This document shows, piece after piece, positions 24,623-33,464 of a DNA stretch of 50,114 bases (its first letter is position 1; each line of letters begins with the position of its first letter). The DNA lies in NCBI GenBank assembly GCA_002401775.2, contig NVUB02000179.1, forward strand, positions 1 through 50,114, read 5' to 3'. The stretch comes from Ectothiorhodospiraceae bacterium. GTDB lineage: Bacteria > Pseudomonadota > Gammaproteobacteria > SZUA-152. A program made the position numbers and the translations under genes. The notes under the pieces are model-generated. The model made no database searches. It was given only the letters and a program-made list of their open reading frames with translations, and was not told the DNA's origin.

Positions 24623-25426
24623 ATGCCAATAAATATTGACTTTACCCCTTATCAAGGACATGTTGAGCAAAACAATGCTTACCTAACTTTCTTGCCTTCA
24701 CCGCCCTTATGCCATTGGGTACAGAGCTTTTGGCAACTTAACGTGCCAAGTGGTGAATATTGCTACCGGAGCATGCCTGACAATTGCGTTGACGTAATTG
24801 TTAATGTTGATTATCCAGAAGATATTTTTATTATTACGCCTTTTTCTACCTCCATTGTATTTGACTTTGTCGGCCCTATTTCTTATTTTGGTATCAGGTT
24901 TCGAGTATTAGGGCATGGGGGATTAATATCTGTTCCACTAGGTGAATGGAGTGATGATGAAGCCATAAAAGTTTCTGATTTATTACCAAACCATATATTA
25001 CACGCTATCTATGAGGGCATTGGAAAATCTCTACATTTCAGTACACGCTGCAAAAATTTAATGGTGATACTACTTAGCTTAATGCGCCAGCCCACGATAG
25101 ATTCTAGATTGGCTCGCTATATTCGCTTTTGTCACACAAACACAAATTCTAGAATCAACATTTCAGATAAGCAGTGCGCTGACTTTGGTTTATCTTCTCG
25201 TCAACTTCGTCGCTTGTCACAACTGTATTTAGGGCTTTCTCCACGAGAGCTTGCCAGAGTATTTCGATTTCAGCGTATGCTACAAAGCATGAATACAAGC
25301 ACTAATAAAACAACATGGGCAGACTACTACTATGACCAGTCACACTTTATCTGTGAATTTAAAAAGCTGTCGGGGCTTACACCCAATCAATTTAAAAGCC
25401 TGTCCGTATTGTACAATAACAACTGA
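24623..25426 (+). CDS. AraC-family transcriptional regulator
   Basis: 267 residues. The N-terminal ~150 residues resemble the DUF6597 sensor (HWVQSFWQLNVP, MPDNCVDVIVN, FGIRFR). The C-terminal AraC domain has LSSRQLRRLSQLYLGLSPRELARVFRFQRMLQ and WADYYYDQSHFICEFKKLSGLTPNQFK, both helix-turn-helices. AT-rich, unlike the core genes. It precedes the VOC gene on the same strand by 54 bases and may regulate it. No target operator is obvious. Confidence 0.88.
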   Translation: MPINIDFTPYQGHVEQNNAYLTFLPSPPLCHWVQSFWQLNVPSGEYCYRSMPDNCVDVIVNVDYPEDIFIITPFSTSIVFDFVGPISYFGIRFRVLGHGGLISVPLGEWSDDEAIKVSDLLPNHILHAIYEGIGKSLHFSTRCKNLMVILLSLMRQPTIDSRLARYIRFCHTNTNSRINISDKQCADFGLSSRQLRRLSQLYLGLSPRELARVFRFQRMLQSMNTSTNKTTWADYYYDQSHFICEFKKLSGLTPNQFKSLSVLYNNN

Positions 25427-25480
25427 TAAATATGCTTAATACTACTCGTACCAAATCAACCTAGTGTGGGAGTAGTGTAA

Positions 25481-25879
25481 ATGATTGAAATAGAAGCAAT
25501 GTTTCCAGTAATGGTAGCGCCTAACTTAGAGGTCGTTAAGCAATACTATGAAACAATTTTTGGATTTAATGCCGTTTTTTATGATCCTGACTTTTACTTG
25601 CATCTTGTTTCCCCAAATACAGGAGCACAGCTCGGATTTTTAGTGCCTAATCATAGCTCGCAGCCTGAATTTCTTCAGGAAATAATGTCCGCAAAAGGCT
25701 ATGTTATTTCATTGGAGGTAAAAGATGCCGCCATAGCCTATGAGGAGGCCAAGAATTTAAAACTAAATATCGCTATGGAGATAAAAGAGGAGGCCTGGGG
25801 GCAAGTACATTTTATGTTGCAAGATCCAGCGGGTTTTCGTGTAGATGTCGTGCAGCATTTGGAAGTGACGGGTAATTAA
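25481..25879 (+). CDS. VOC-family (glyoxalase/bleomycin-resistance-like) protein
   Basis: 132 residues, one VOC module pair: MFPVMVAPNLEVVKQYYETIFGFNAVFYDPDFYLHLVSP and WGQVHFMLQDPAGFRVDVVQH. The conserved metal-ligand positions are only partly kept (the terminal DPxGxxxDVVQ lacks the usual Glu). It may therefore bind a ligand rather than catalyse. GGGAGTAGTG precedes ATG. An attC-like site follows 6 bases after the stop, so it looks like the last gene of a cassette. AT-rich. Confidence 0.8.
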   Translation: MIEIEAMFPVMVAPNLEVVKQYYETIFGFNAVFYDPDFYLHLVSPNTGAQLGFLVPNHSSQPEFLQEIMSAKGYVISLEVKDAAIAYEEAKNLKLNIAMEIKEEAWGQVHFMLQDPAGFRVDVVQHLEVTGN

Positions 25880-25884
25880 TTATT

Positions 25885-25970
25885 AGTATAACAAGATAAA
25901 TTCACCTAGGCGGTTAAAAATGTTGCGGCTTACGCTACGTTTTAACCGCCGGTGATTTGCAACGTTATCG
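25885..25970 (+). other. attC-like recombination site (second cassette region)
   Basis: It opens with TATAACAAG and closes with CAACGTTATCG; ATAAC and GTTAT pair. The inner arms CACCTAGGCGGTTAAAA and TTTTAACCGCCGGTG pair almost perfectly around a ~20-base GC-rich loop with extra-helical bases. It sits between the VOC stop and the GNAT start, as attC does between cassettes. Confidence 0.65.
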
Positions 25971-25986
25971 TTAAAAAAGAAGAATC

Positions 25987-26430
25987 ATGGAAATAACACA
26001 AATAAACGGAACTAAAATTGACAATCATGCCAATCTGCTGGTTGAAGTATTTAGTCAAGCACCATGGTCAGAAAGCTGGGAGTTTAAAAATGCACATGAT
26101 AGGTTGCTTTGTTATAAAGACGCACCATATTTCTTAGGTTTATCAGCAATTCATAATAATGAATTAATAGGTTTTATTTTTGGTAATTTAGAGCCGTACC
26201 AAAAATCATCACATTTTTTACTAAAGGAAATGTGTGTAAAAAAAGAAAACCAAAGAACTGGTGTAGGTAAAAAACTGATTAATAAACTTCATCAAATTTT
26301 AAAATCACGTGAAGTTGACTCTGTTATTTTGCTAACAAGAAAAAAAAGCCCCGCTGAACAATTTTATATGAATAAAGGTTATAATTTATCTGAAACTATG
26401 GGATTGTATTTTAAAGAGATTAAAACATAA
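25987..26430 (+). CDS. GNAT-family N-acetyltransferase (probable cassette gene)
   Basis: 147 residues. The acetyl-CoA pyrophosphate loop is VKKENQRTGVGKKLINKL (RxxGxG-like), preceded by the beta-bulge strand FLLKEMCV and followed by VILLTRKKSPAEQFYMNKGY. The substrate is unknown; GNATs of this size are frequent in integron cassettes and may modify antibiotics, amino acids or proteins. It starts ~17 bases after the attC-like site, with AAAGAAGA as ribosome site. The stop is followed by CATAACAAA and a GC-rich segment that resembles the left half of another attC. Strongly AT-rich. Confidence 0.85.
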   Translation: MEITQINGTKIDNHANLLVEVFSQAPWSESWEFKNAHDRLLCYKDAPYFLGLSAIHNNELIGFIFGNLEPYQKSSHFLLKEMCVKKENQRTGVGKKLINKLHQILKSREVDSVILLTRKKSPAEQFYMNKGYNLSETMGLYFKEIKT

Positions 26431-26835
26431 CAAAAAAATCATGTTCGTGTGCGGAAAACGCGCACGCGTGGGCTGGTCAAAAACGGTCGGCCACTTATTA
26501 AATATTATGACCGAAATTAAATAAAATACGGCAAAAAGCGCACTGAACGCAACGGGAGGCCCTACAATAGCAAACCTACCCTCAAGTAATGCTTAGGCAT
26601 AAAGGGATTATGGCACGGTTAATCCCGTTAACTATTTTGATTTATTGGGACTTTGACCTTGCACTTGATTGGTTGGGGTGTCACCCCATATGATGGGTTC
26701 CTCACTAAGCTCTAATCTGGAGTATGGTCATCTTATATTGAAGCTAAACGCGAAATTTGGTCAACTCAGGAAGATTAAAGCTTGAATAACGTTCCGGTTA
26801 TTTCGGCCATTAATAATTAAAAGCGACCACCACTA
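26431..26835. other. Intergenic; possible half attC, then unassigned DNA
   Basis: CATAACAAA with GTTCGTGTGCGGAAAACGCG follows the GNAT stop and looks like the left part of an attC; a matching right half is not found. Near 26715-26778 a short frame reads SGVWSSYIEAKREIW and then a stop, perhaps a C-terminal gene remnant. Confidence 0.35.
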
Positions 26836-27759
26836 ATGACACTCGAAATATTACCCGATTCTTTATATCCACTCTCAAGCATTGAAATCCTACTGAGAAG
26901 TAATAACTCATCTATCGTTTATAAATCATTGAGCGAAAGTCTTGTCGATAAAAAAATGTACCTTTCTTCTATGGCGGTATTGATCGTACAGGAAGGAAAG
27001 CAAGTGATACGGAGTTATGATGGCGCCGACTTTAAGGTGGATGAAAATGAAATAGTTCTTCTCCCTAAAGATATATACGTAGTATCTGACTTTGTAACGA
27101 CAAAGGGAAGTTTTGACGCTATCGTGTTTTTTATAGATGAAGAGACGTTAAACAAATTCATGCAGTTTTACAAACAAGTTAATAAAACGGAGGCTATAAC
27201 GAGCACTGTAACGAAAGCTGTAACGAGTACTGTAACGAGTACTGTAACGAGCACTACAACAAATAATACAGACACTAAAATTTCAAAAATAACGTCAAAC
27301 CGTCAAATAAATGCCTACCTCGAGTCTTTGCACCTCACTTACAAGGGAATACGCAATAACCCCCAACTTGCAGACATTAAAATAATAGAATTTCTTTTGT
27401 TAATAGCCGATCACACCAATAATCACGATTTTATTACGACATTACTGCAACCAACAAAAAAACGAGGGATAAAAAAATTCATGGAGGCCAATTACCTTGA
27501 GAATTTGAAAGTCAGTGACTATGCCTCCTTGACTGGGCGAAGCATATCAACCTTCAACAGGGAATTTAAAAGGCTTTATGAAACAACCCCCAACAAGTGG
27601 TTGATCAGTAAACGCTTAGAAAAAGCTAATCATTTGCTAACCAATACCAACAGCAGCGTCACTGAGATTTCAATGGAAATAGGCTATGAAAATGTTTCAC
27701 ACTTCATCGTGGCGTATAAAAATAAATTTGGCATGACGCCCAAACATCACAAAAAATAA
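26836..27759 (+). CDS. AraC-family transcriptional regulator with TSTV repeat linker
   Basis: 307 residues. The N-terminal cupin-like half (residues 1-115) is joined to the C-terminal AraC DNA-binding domain. The latter begins near KKFMEANYLENLKVSDYASLTGRSISTFNREFKRLYETTPNKWL and includes EISMEIGYENVSHFIVAYKNKFGMTPKHH. The linker (about 121-142) is a tandem of TVTK/AVTS/TVTS tetrapeptides encoded by a 12-bp repeat. It lies upstream of an ABM gene whose leader has three 14-bp repeats; regulation of that gene is likely. Confidence 0.88.
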   Translation: MTLEILPDSLYPLSSIEILLRSNNSSIVYKSLSESLVDKKMYLSSMAVLIVQEGKQVIRSYDGADFKVDENEIVLLPKDIYVVSDFVTTKGSFDAIVFFIDEETLNKFMQFYKQVNKTEAITSTVTKAVTSTVTSTVTSTTTNNTDTKISKITSNRQINAYLESLHLTYKGIRNNPQLADIKIIEFLLLIADHTNNHDFITTLLQPTKKRGIKKFMEANYLENLKVSDYASLTGRSISTFNREFKRLYETTPNKWLISKRLEKANHLLTNTNSSVTEISMEIGYENVSHFIVAYKNKFGMTPKHHKK

Positions 27760-27825
27760 AATTAATGACTGAAATTCAATATTAATGAACGTTTCAGGGT
27801 AGTTTCAATGATGATTACCCCATAT

Positions 27826-27864
27826 TTTATGTAGATCATTTTACGTAGATCATTATACGTAAAT
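27826..27864 (+). promoter_or_regulatory. 14-bp direct repeats before the ABM gene
   Basis: TTTATGTAGATCAT, TTTACGTAGATCAT and the partial TATACGTAAATTAA follow one another without gaps. Head-to-tail half-sites of this kind are typical AraC-family binding sites, and an AraC gene ends 66 bases upstream. Confidence 0.5.
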
Positions 27865-27910
27865 TAAGGGCATTAAATAATATCTACGTTATCAAATATG
27901 GAGAATTAAA

Positions 27911-28195
27911 ATGGAACACGTAATCGTAAATTTCAACGTTAAGAGTGATAAAGCCGCTGAGTTTGTTAGTATCCTAAACAATGTAAAGTCAGAACTACCA
28001 AAAGTTGAGGGATGCCTTGGCGTAAAAATATTCAGAAACACATCGCTCATGAATAAGTTTACTTTAGTGGAAACGTGGGAATCAAAGCAACATCATCAAA
28101 ACCATCTTTCAACATTAACAGAAGATGGGACATGGGAATTCATTTCATCACATCTATCGATTGATCCCGAAAGTAGTTACTTTGAGGCAATATAA
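27911..28195 (+). CDS. ABM-domain protein (antibiotic biosynthesis monooxygenase-like)
   Basis: 94 residues: VIVNFNVKSDKAAEFVSILNNVKSELPKVEGCLGVKIFRN and FTLVETWESKQHHQNHL are the ABM/quinol monooxygenase fold (YgiN-like dimeric alpha-beta barrel). Such proteins act on quinones or scavenge reactive metabolites; the substrate here is not evident. TGGAGAATT precedes the ATG. Repeats in the leader and the adjacent AraC gene suggest inducible control. Confidence 0.83.
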   Translation: MEHVIVNFNVKSDKAAEFVSILNNVKSELPKVEGCLGVKIFRNTSLMNKFTLVETWESKQHHQNHLSTLTEDGTWEFISSHLSIDPESSYFEAI

Positions 28196-28240
28196 AGCAC
28201 TCTAGTGCTGTTACAGCAGAAATACGGGGCATTAGGCTGA

Positions 28241-29969
28241 CTACAAGTCATCTAATACCCCGTCGGGTAATATCACCATATACGTATCAAGGTTCAGCAC
28301 GTCGTCGACATTGCCCCAATACTGCCCCACACAATTCGGGTCGCATCCCGGCTAATGGTTGCATGAGGTTGTGACCAGTAATCGGAAGTATCACTCTGGT
28401 GCTTGCCCAGGCTCACAATGACGGGTGCTGGGCCGATCTTGACAAGAAAAATTTCTTCGTTGTACCAGGTGACGATAGGGGTTTCGGTATAGTGCGAAAT
28501 AACCACCCATCCAGGCCTGCCCGTGGCGCGCCCGGAAATATGAATCGCTCCACCAACCCACACCGCTGTTTCAATATCCGCAACCAGGCTACCGGTTTCG
28601 AGGTCAATAATTTCAATCGCTCCCCGGTCTTGATACTCGATGCCCACATACACATCACGGCCGTTAATATCCGTCGCGGTATCACCGTGCTCACCGTTAA
28701 ATGCCAAGTTGATCGCACTGCTAAAATCACGATTAAACGCTATGGTACCGCACGGATCGTTCAGCGTCCCTTGCCTTCCTGCTGTACATGCGGGCGGGTT
28801 CCACAGTGCGACTACATGTGTTCCCGAAGGTGACATTGAGACATTATTTGGCCCGGCAGTACCTGTTCCGACAATAATGCCACCGCCGTCGGTCACGTAG
28901 TCATAAACACCGACAATGGAATCCGTTTGAAAGTCATACACAATCAAACCGTATTGGGTGTTGAAATCATCACTCATCGCCATTAATGCCCAGTAACGAC
29001 CATCGGCCGAGGGTGAGCCTTCTTCACCCGTCAAAAAGCGGTCGCGTTTGGCCAGGTATCATTAATATTGGTCACCCCGGCATACCGGTCAATGGCACTC
29101 ACATTGGTAAAGTCTGCCACCACGGATGCTGTGTTATCCGTTGTATCTGACACATCGTGCAAATAAATTTGTCGACCACCGTTAAAGGCCATCCGATAAA
29201 GCAAATTCGGATCCGTGGGATGCCACTGGAATTCCACACTGTCACCCTGCAGACTCACCCGCCGAATATGGCTGTAGTCATTAGCATCATAAAGATGCCA
29301 GAAGCCATCACTGGCCAGCAATAACATGCGCGACTGGTCGGCATTAAAGACTTGCCGACGCGAGTAGTCAGGGACAATTCGATTGGCAATGGTATCTGAA
29401 TCATTCGCGTGATCTGACACCCGCACGACACAAGTACCATAGTTTGGGTCAAGGAAATGAACACCTTTATCAGGCTTCGGAATGTTCGGAATCGCCATCA
29501 CGGTTTGGCTTGTGACCGGGCTAAAGCCCCCGTTGTTGGCATAAAGCACATCACAAGTACTGGCAACCTGCTGTGCCTGCACGGTGATAGTCGCAGTAGC
29601 AACATTCGACAGGTTATTCAATGAATCCCGTATCCGGTAAGTAAAGCTGTCGCCTCCTGAATAGCCGCCGGAAGGTGTATAGGTGAACGCACCAACTCCA
29701 GTGAGGTCAATTATTCCATTCGTTGTCTGAGACACCAGCTCCCAGCTGTCGGGGGTATTGGTTGATGGCGTGTCATTGCCGGATACATTGTCGCTCAAGA
29801 CAGACTGAAAGGGTGTGGTGTAGCTGTCATTGACAGCCACCATGCTGGAAGGTGTTTCATTATCAATGGGTGGCGTTGACGTGTCTTGGGAACCATTACC
29901 CTCACATGCCACCAGGGCAAGAATACTGACCAAAAGAACAACGTGGCGGATAATGTGATAATTCCCCAT
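28241..29969 (-). pseudogene. Lipoprotein with cadherin-like domain and beta-propeller, two frameshifts
   Basis: The N-terminal part (29969 to ~29031) has a lipoprotein signal ending LALVACEG. It then has a cadherin/Big-type domain (VAVNDSYTTPFQSVLSDNVSGND, GAFTYTPSGGYSGGDSFTYRI) and propeller-like repeats. It stops at PNATAF. The next frame continues RFLTGEEGSPSADGRYWALM, so one base is missing near 29042. A second one-base loss near 28314 turns YWGNVDDVLNLDTYMVILPDG into a premature stop. Restored, the product would be ~576 residues, exported, of unknown function. The two frames at 28294-29034 and 29031-29969 are thus one gene. Either true decay or sequencing error. Confidence 0.7.
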
Positions 29970-30449
29970 AAATAACCCCTTATAAAAACCCTTATAAAAA
30001 TTTCAAACTTTGTCTCTTCAACCGTCGAATAAACAGTTAAAAAACATTGAAATAATCTGAAGCCATACGTGTACCGCTATAGATCGTTGTTGTAGACAAT
30101 TCTTATTAGTCCGTCGCTATAGACCCTTGCTGTAGTTCGAATTGTTGTAGTCCACATTAGCATTTATTAAAATACCATTGCCGATTATATAAATTTCACG
30201 ATGATTTTGACAGTGTGTATTACTAATTTTGAGAATCAGTTCGCGAGATTAAGGGGTATGGAGGCTGGCCACTGCCAAAATTTAACTAATTTCGGTTAAA
30301 AGCACACGTCGCATATTATAATAAACGCCCGCATAATCACTCCCAATATGACTTAAAATTTCATCGTGACGTTACCTATGCAGTCGCATTCCATTAGTAT
30401 ATTCTGAAGTACCACGCTCCCCTATTACCTCACATAAAAGGAATTTAAA
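29970..30449. other. Intergenic, nothing clear
   Basis: AT-rich, with imperfect repeats such as CTTATAAAAACC twice and CTGTAGTTCG/TTGTAGAC variants. It presumably carries divergent promoters for the lipoprotein and the small gene at 30450. None is convincing by eye. Confidence 0.35.
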
Positions 30450-30736
30450 ATGAGATACGATCAGGTGGAGAATAAAGTCGCGCAAGAAGATGGCGTAGAA
30501 CTCTCTACGGTGATGAAAACCCCCTGTTTAAGGTACAAAGGGATTTTATGGCGATGATGTTCGATAAAGAAGAAGCACTGATTATTAAACCTTACAGTTG
30601 CATAAGTCGAGTGCAAAAATCGATAAATAGGCTACCAATAAGGTGTAAAACGATCATTATTTATCTGTTTCTGGAATTCACTACGAGTGATATCCAGAAA
30701 TACGTTAATTTTCGTATTGAAAGAGTGCCAAACTGA
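30450..30736 (+). pseudogene. TfoX-like small protein remnant, frameshifted
   Basis: ATG 30450 has AAAGGAATTT before it. The frame reads MRYDQVENKVAQEDGVELST-VMKTPCLRYKG and then stops. The next frame supplies DFMAMMFDKEEALIIK. One missing G in GGG near 30540 joins them. The joined MKTPCLRYKGDFMAMMFDKEEALII recalls TfoX/YjbR-type N-terminal domains, a weak assignment. The part after residue ~50 looks foreign, so the gene is also truncated, possibly by the neighbouring inverted repeat. Confidence 0.4.
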
Positions 30737-30740
30737 AGGG

Positions 30741-30860
30741 AAGTGGTGCAGTTGCTTATAATTTGAGGCACGCGTACTCCTTAATAAATGAATCCCTGTA
30801 AACTCGTCAGCGACATCCATGTCGCTGACGGCCTCAAATCATAAGTAACTGCACCACTTC
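30741..30860. repeat. 120-bp inverted-repeat element with inner palindrome
   Basis: 30-base arms GAAGTGGTGCAGTTGCTTAT... and ...CTGCACCACTTC pair with two mismatches. Near the right arm, 30805-30830 is a perfect 26-base palindrome (CGTCAGCGACAT-CC-ATGTCGCTGACG). It has no coding content. It may be a small mobile element or a bidirectional terminator. Confidence 0.75.
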
Positions 30861-31086
30861 TGAGGCATGTTCAAAGTACGCTATTTTATGCAACGTTAGG
30901 GTTAACAGAGCGTTTATGAAATAAACCCGTTGGCCATAACATTTTGGCCGTTTGAGATAAAATAAGCCTCGAATTTTACCGCTTTTTTTCAGCGCTTCTC
31001 TGCCATGAAACTCATATAGAGCCACACCCGTGGCGGTTTTTTCCAAGGCAGAGTTATCCCATAAACTTTCCAGGAAAGCCTTTTTG
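30861..31086. other. Unassigned stretch downstream of the secreted-protein gene
   Basis: A minus-strand frame of 100 codons (30834-31136) crosses it but starts at TTG, overlaps the preceding gene by 50 bases and ends inside the inverted repeat. It is not called as a gene. Confidence 0.35.
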
Positions 31087-32232
31087 TTATTCAATCGATA
31101 ACGAATTAATGGTTCTGGGTCTAATAATTGATCCAATAGGGATTTCTATTTCTCGGAACTGCGATGAGTTGACCGGTTTTATGCCGATAAATACGGATGC
31201 AGGGTTGTTAAATTCCTGAAATTTATCGGTAGTGGTTTTAAACTTCATACCGTTATAGCCCGCCTGCCCTTTAGGGGCAACAGTAGAGTTTTCTAGTGTT
31301 TTGGCACTGTCCCATCCCGCTGCATGTATGCTGCTATATGAGTATCTTACTTCATGCGCTAAATCATCTTCGTCCTTATCTCTTTTCCAGGCGACAATAA
31401 TTTCTTTTGATGCTGGTACATAAACACCACTTAACGAATATACTTGCGTAATATTTTCTGGATTTGCGTCATGATATAACTCGAACCCATCAAAATTATG
31501 CTGGCCAGGGTAACTTGTCAGTGACGTAGTGAATGTCACGTAAAAACGAGTCATTAAGTCAAAGTAATTAAACCCGTTTTCTCCCGTTGGGTATTCAAGA
31601 ACACCATGTTCCTGGCTACCACGCCTTCCCCTGATATGGCTTGGGTGAAAATCTACAATGACCTGATGCCATTCACCGGTGGGTTCAAGGTTGTAGTAAT
31701 GGTAGCCGTGGTTTCCGCCATCTTCAGCACTTTTTCTTTTGCCCGTAGTGCTTCTATAATAGGTTCCAAAATGAAAATTGGTTTGCTGATCAGGTGGGAC
31801 TGTTTGATTTTCATCAACTTTAACCCAGAACCGTAGACGATTATAAGTGTCAAATTTCCAGTCATTTGTGCCCGCATACAGCTCGATTTGTTCTCGCAGG
31901 TAGCGGTACTGAAAGCTATCTTCATCATAAGGGTAATATTGTATAAATGTGTTCAGCGCACTATCAACAATAGACGCCATGGATGAATTTCCCTGGAAAG
32001 CCTGCCCTTGCTCTACCACGGCTCTCCCAGGCCGTTGATCCCCTGCATTATTATCGGAATCATGCCCCCAAAGGCGATATGTATAAGCCTCACTATCGTG
32101 ATTCGGCCTTACAATCGGGAAGTTTTCATATTCAAAATTATCAATTTGTACTCTATCAGCGGCATAAGAAAGAGTTGATTGTGCAATCACGATAACAGCC
32201 AATCCACCTAATTTTAAAAATCGAGTTAACAT
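31087..32232 (-). CDS. Secreted protein of unknown function
   Basis: 381 residues. Residues 1-25 (LKLGGLAVIVIAQSTLSYAA) are a Sec signal peptide. The mature protein is rich in Tyr, Asn, Gly and Phe: IDNFEYENFP, LRFWVKVDENQTVPP, GEWHQVIVDFHPSH, and an FN3-like C-terminal half (VYVPASKEIIVAWKRDKDEDDLAHEVRYSYSS). The front part resembles carbohydrate-binding beta-sandwich modules in polysaccharide-degrading bacteria, but I cannot name a family. It follows a short FN3 lipoprotein gene (32305-32745) by 72 bases on the same strand; the two are probably one transcript. Confidence 0.65.
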   Translation of the reverse strand: MLTRFLKLGGLAVIVIAQSTLSYAADRVQIDNFEYENFPIVRPNHDSEAYTYRLWGHDSDNNAGDQRPGRAVVEQGQAFQGNSSMASIVDSALNTFIQYYPYDEDSFQYRYLREQIELYAGTNDWKFDTYNRLRFWVKVDENQTVPPDQQTNFHFGTYYRSTTGKRKSAEDGGNHGYHYYNLEPTGEWHQVIVDFHPSHIRGRRGSQEHGVLEYPTGENGFNYFDLMTRFYVTFTTSLTSYPGQHNFDGFELYHDANPENITQVYSLSGVYVPASKEIIVAWKRDKDEDDLAHEVRYSYSSIHAAGWDSAKTLENSTVAPKGQAGYNGMKFKTTTDKFQEFNNPASVFIGIKPVNSSQFREIEIPIGSIIRPRTINSLSIE

Positions 32233-32304
32233 AACGAGACCCTATGGAATTTGATTTAATGAAAATTCGCTAAATACCAATGACGATTTTTCTTTACGAG
32301 TGTT

Positions 32305-32745
32305 TTACATTAATGTTTTACTAACAATATTTGAAAGGTTGCCTTCAATCTCAGTACTGTTGAATGCGGTTATAGAGAAGTAATATGTTGTATTATTCGC
32401 AGGCAGGTTATCGATGACAAATGTGGCCAACCCGGGATTGTCTATTGTGACTACGGTATCTAACGTATCTTGTGACGTACCATAGTATATTTTGTAACCA
32501 GACAAGTCAGTCAGGGGGCTGTAATCATCATTTTCAGTAGGGGGTAACCAGTTAAGAGTTACCGTACCCAACCCACTGTTATTCGTGTTTGAGGGCATTT
32601 CAGACCCCATAGAAACGGTGTCATCGTTCATTTCAGAATTCATACTATCCGTTTGGTTTGAATCACTACTCTGACCAGTACACGCAATCAAACTTGATAA
32701 CGTAAAACTGATAAAAATGGCCCTGCGTATATTTAAACTAAACAC
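32305..32745 (-). CDS. FN3-domain lipoprotein
   Basis: 146 residues. MFSLNIRRAIFISFTLSSLIACTG is a lipoprotein signal with lipobox LIAC. After a Ser/Asn/Met linker comes one fibronectin type III domain (LGTVTLNWLPPTENDDYSPLTDLSGYKIYYGTS, ATFVIDNLPANNTTYYFSITAFNS). Such short lipoproteins are common in marine polysaccharide degraders; role unknown. No good ribosome site is seen before the ATG. It probably forms a pair with the secreted protein downstream, with which it shares FN3-like character. Confidence 0.7.
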   Translation of the reverse strand: MFSLNIRRAIFISFTLSSLIACTGQSSDSNQTDSMNSEMNDDTVSMGSEMPSNTNNSGLGTVTLNWLPPTENDDYSPLTDLSGYKIYYGTSQDTLDTVVTIDNPGLATFVIDNLPANNTTYYFSITAFNSTEIEGNLSNIVSKTLM

Positions 32746-33464
32746 TAGCTAGCTCCAGTTTGTCTAAGACAAGTATCAGTAAATGTTTTTGTTAATGTAA
32801 AACCTGGTAAATATTATTTCGGCTTCATGATTATAATGTCGGAAAAAACACAATGTGACTTTGTGTCACAGGTCACATAGCACCCGTGATATCTGCGTGA
32901 CACCTGCGTGATCTTTGCGTGTTTTTTACATTTTCTTTAAAATAAAGAACGGCTTACAGTGATGTACCCGTCAGGTACTCACTAATACTTCAATTAAAAA
33001 TATACCCTGTATGCAGGGTATATTTTCAGGTGCCAAGAGTATCCCATACGGTGTTATATAAGCGTTAATGATCAACCAAAAAATTTATATCACCCATACT
33101 GACTAAGAAACTTTTCTAGCAGCCTTATAAATGAATATTTATATTTATTGTATTTCACTGCTGTCCCGTTAACTCGATTTGCTTCGCTGTTTAACCAGCA
33201 AAAAATGTCGCTATTAGACCATTTAGTGTGTATGAGACATGAAAATAAAAATCTACCCATTCGTCATTCCGGCGTAGGCTGGAAGCCAGAATATCGTTGA
33301 AACCACTGGATTCCGGCCTACGCCGGAATGACGAAAAAAAGTTAACGGGACAGCAGTGGTTTATTGTATTTATAATGTAGTAAAGAGTGCCGTAAAGAGT
33401 GCAAGAGAGAGAGCGTCGACAATAATGTAAACCTGTATCTCTCCACACCGTTAGAGACTAACCG
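32746..33464. other. Intergenic with a TIR element, no gene
   Basis: It contains the MITE-like element at 33156-33358. The left part has TGTGTCACAGGTCACATAG (32864-32882) and a pair of ATATACCCTGTATGCAGGGTATATTTT (32999-33025), a good hairpin: ATATACCCTG against CAGGGTATAT. That hairpin is followed by T on the plus strand. Confidence 0.5.
33156..33358. mobile_element. MITE-like element with perfect 19-bp TIRs and target duplication
   Basis: The ends CACTGCTGTCCCGTTAACT (33156-33174) and its exact complement (33340-33358) frame 203 bases. TTTATTGTATTT flanks both sides (33344-like left at 33144-33155 and right at 33360-33371), a clear target duplication. The interior carries a second perfect inverted pair, TCGTCATTCCGGCGTAGGC (33261-33279 and 33316-33334). 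It has no transposase and lies downstream of metZ. Confidence 0.85.

Noticed and set aside
30834-31136. Minus-strand frame of 100 codons after the secreted-protein gene
   Set aside because: It starts at TTG without a ribosome site, overlaps the end of the 31087-32232 gene by 50 bases, and its last codons lie in the inverted repeat. It has natural-looking composition but nothing to support it.
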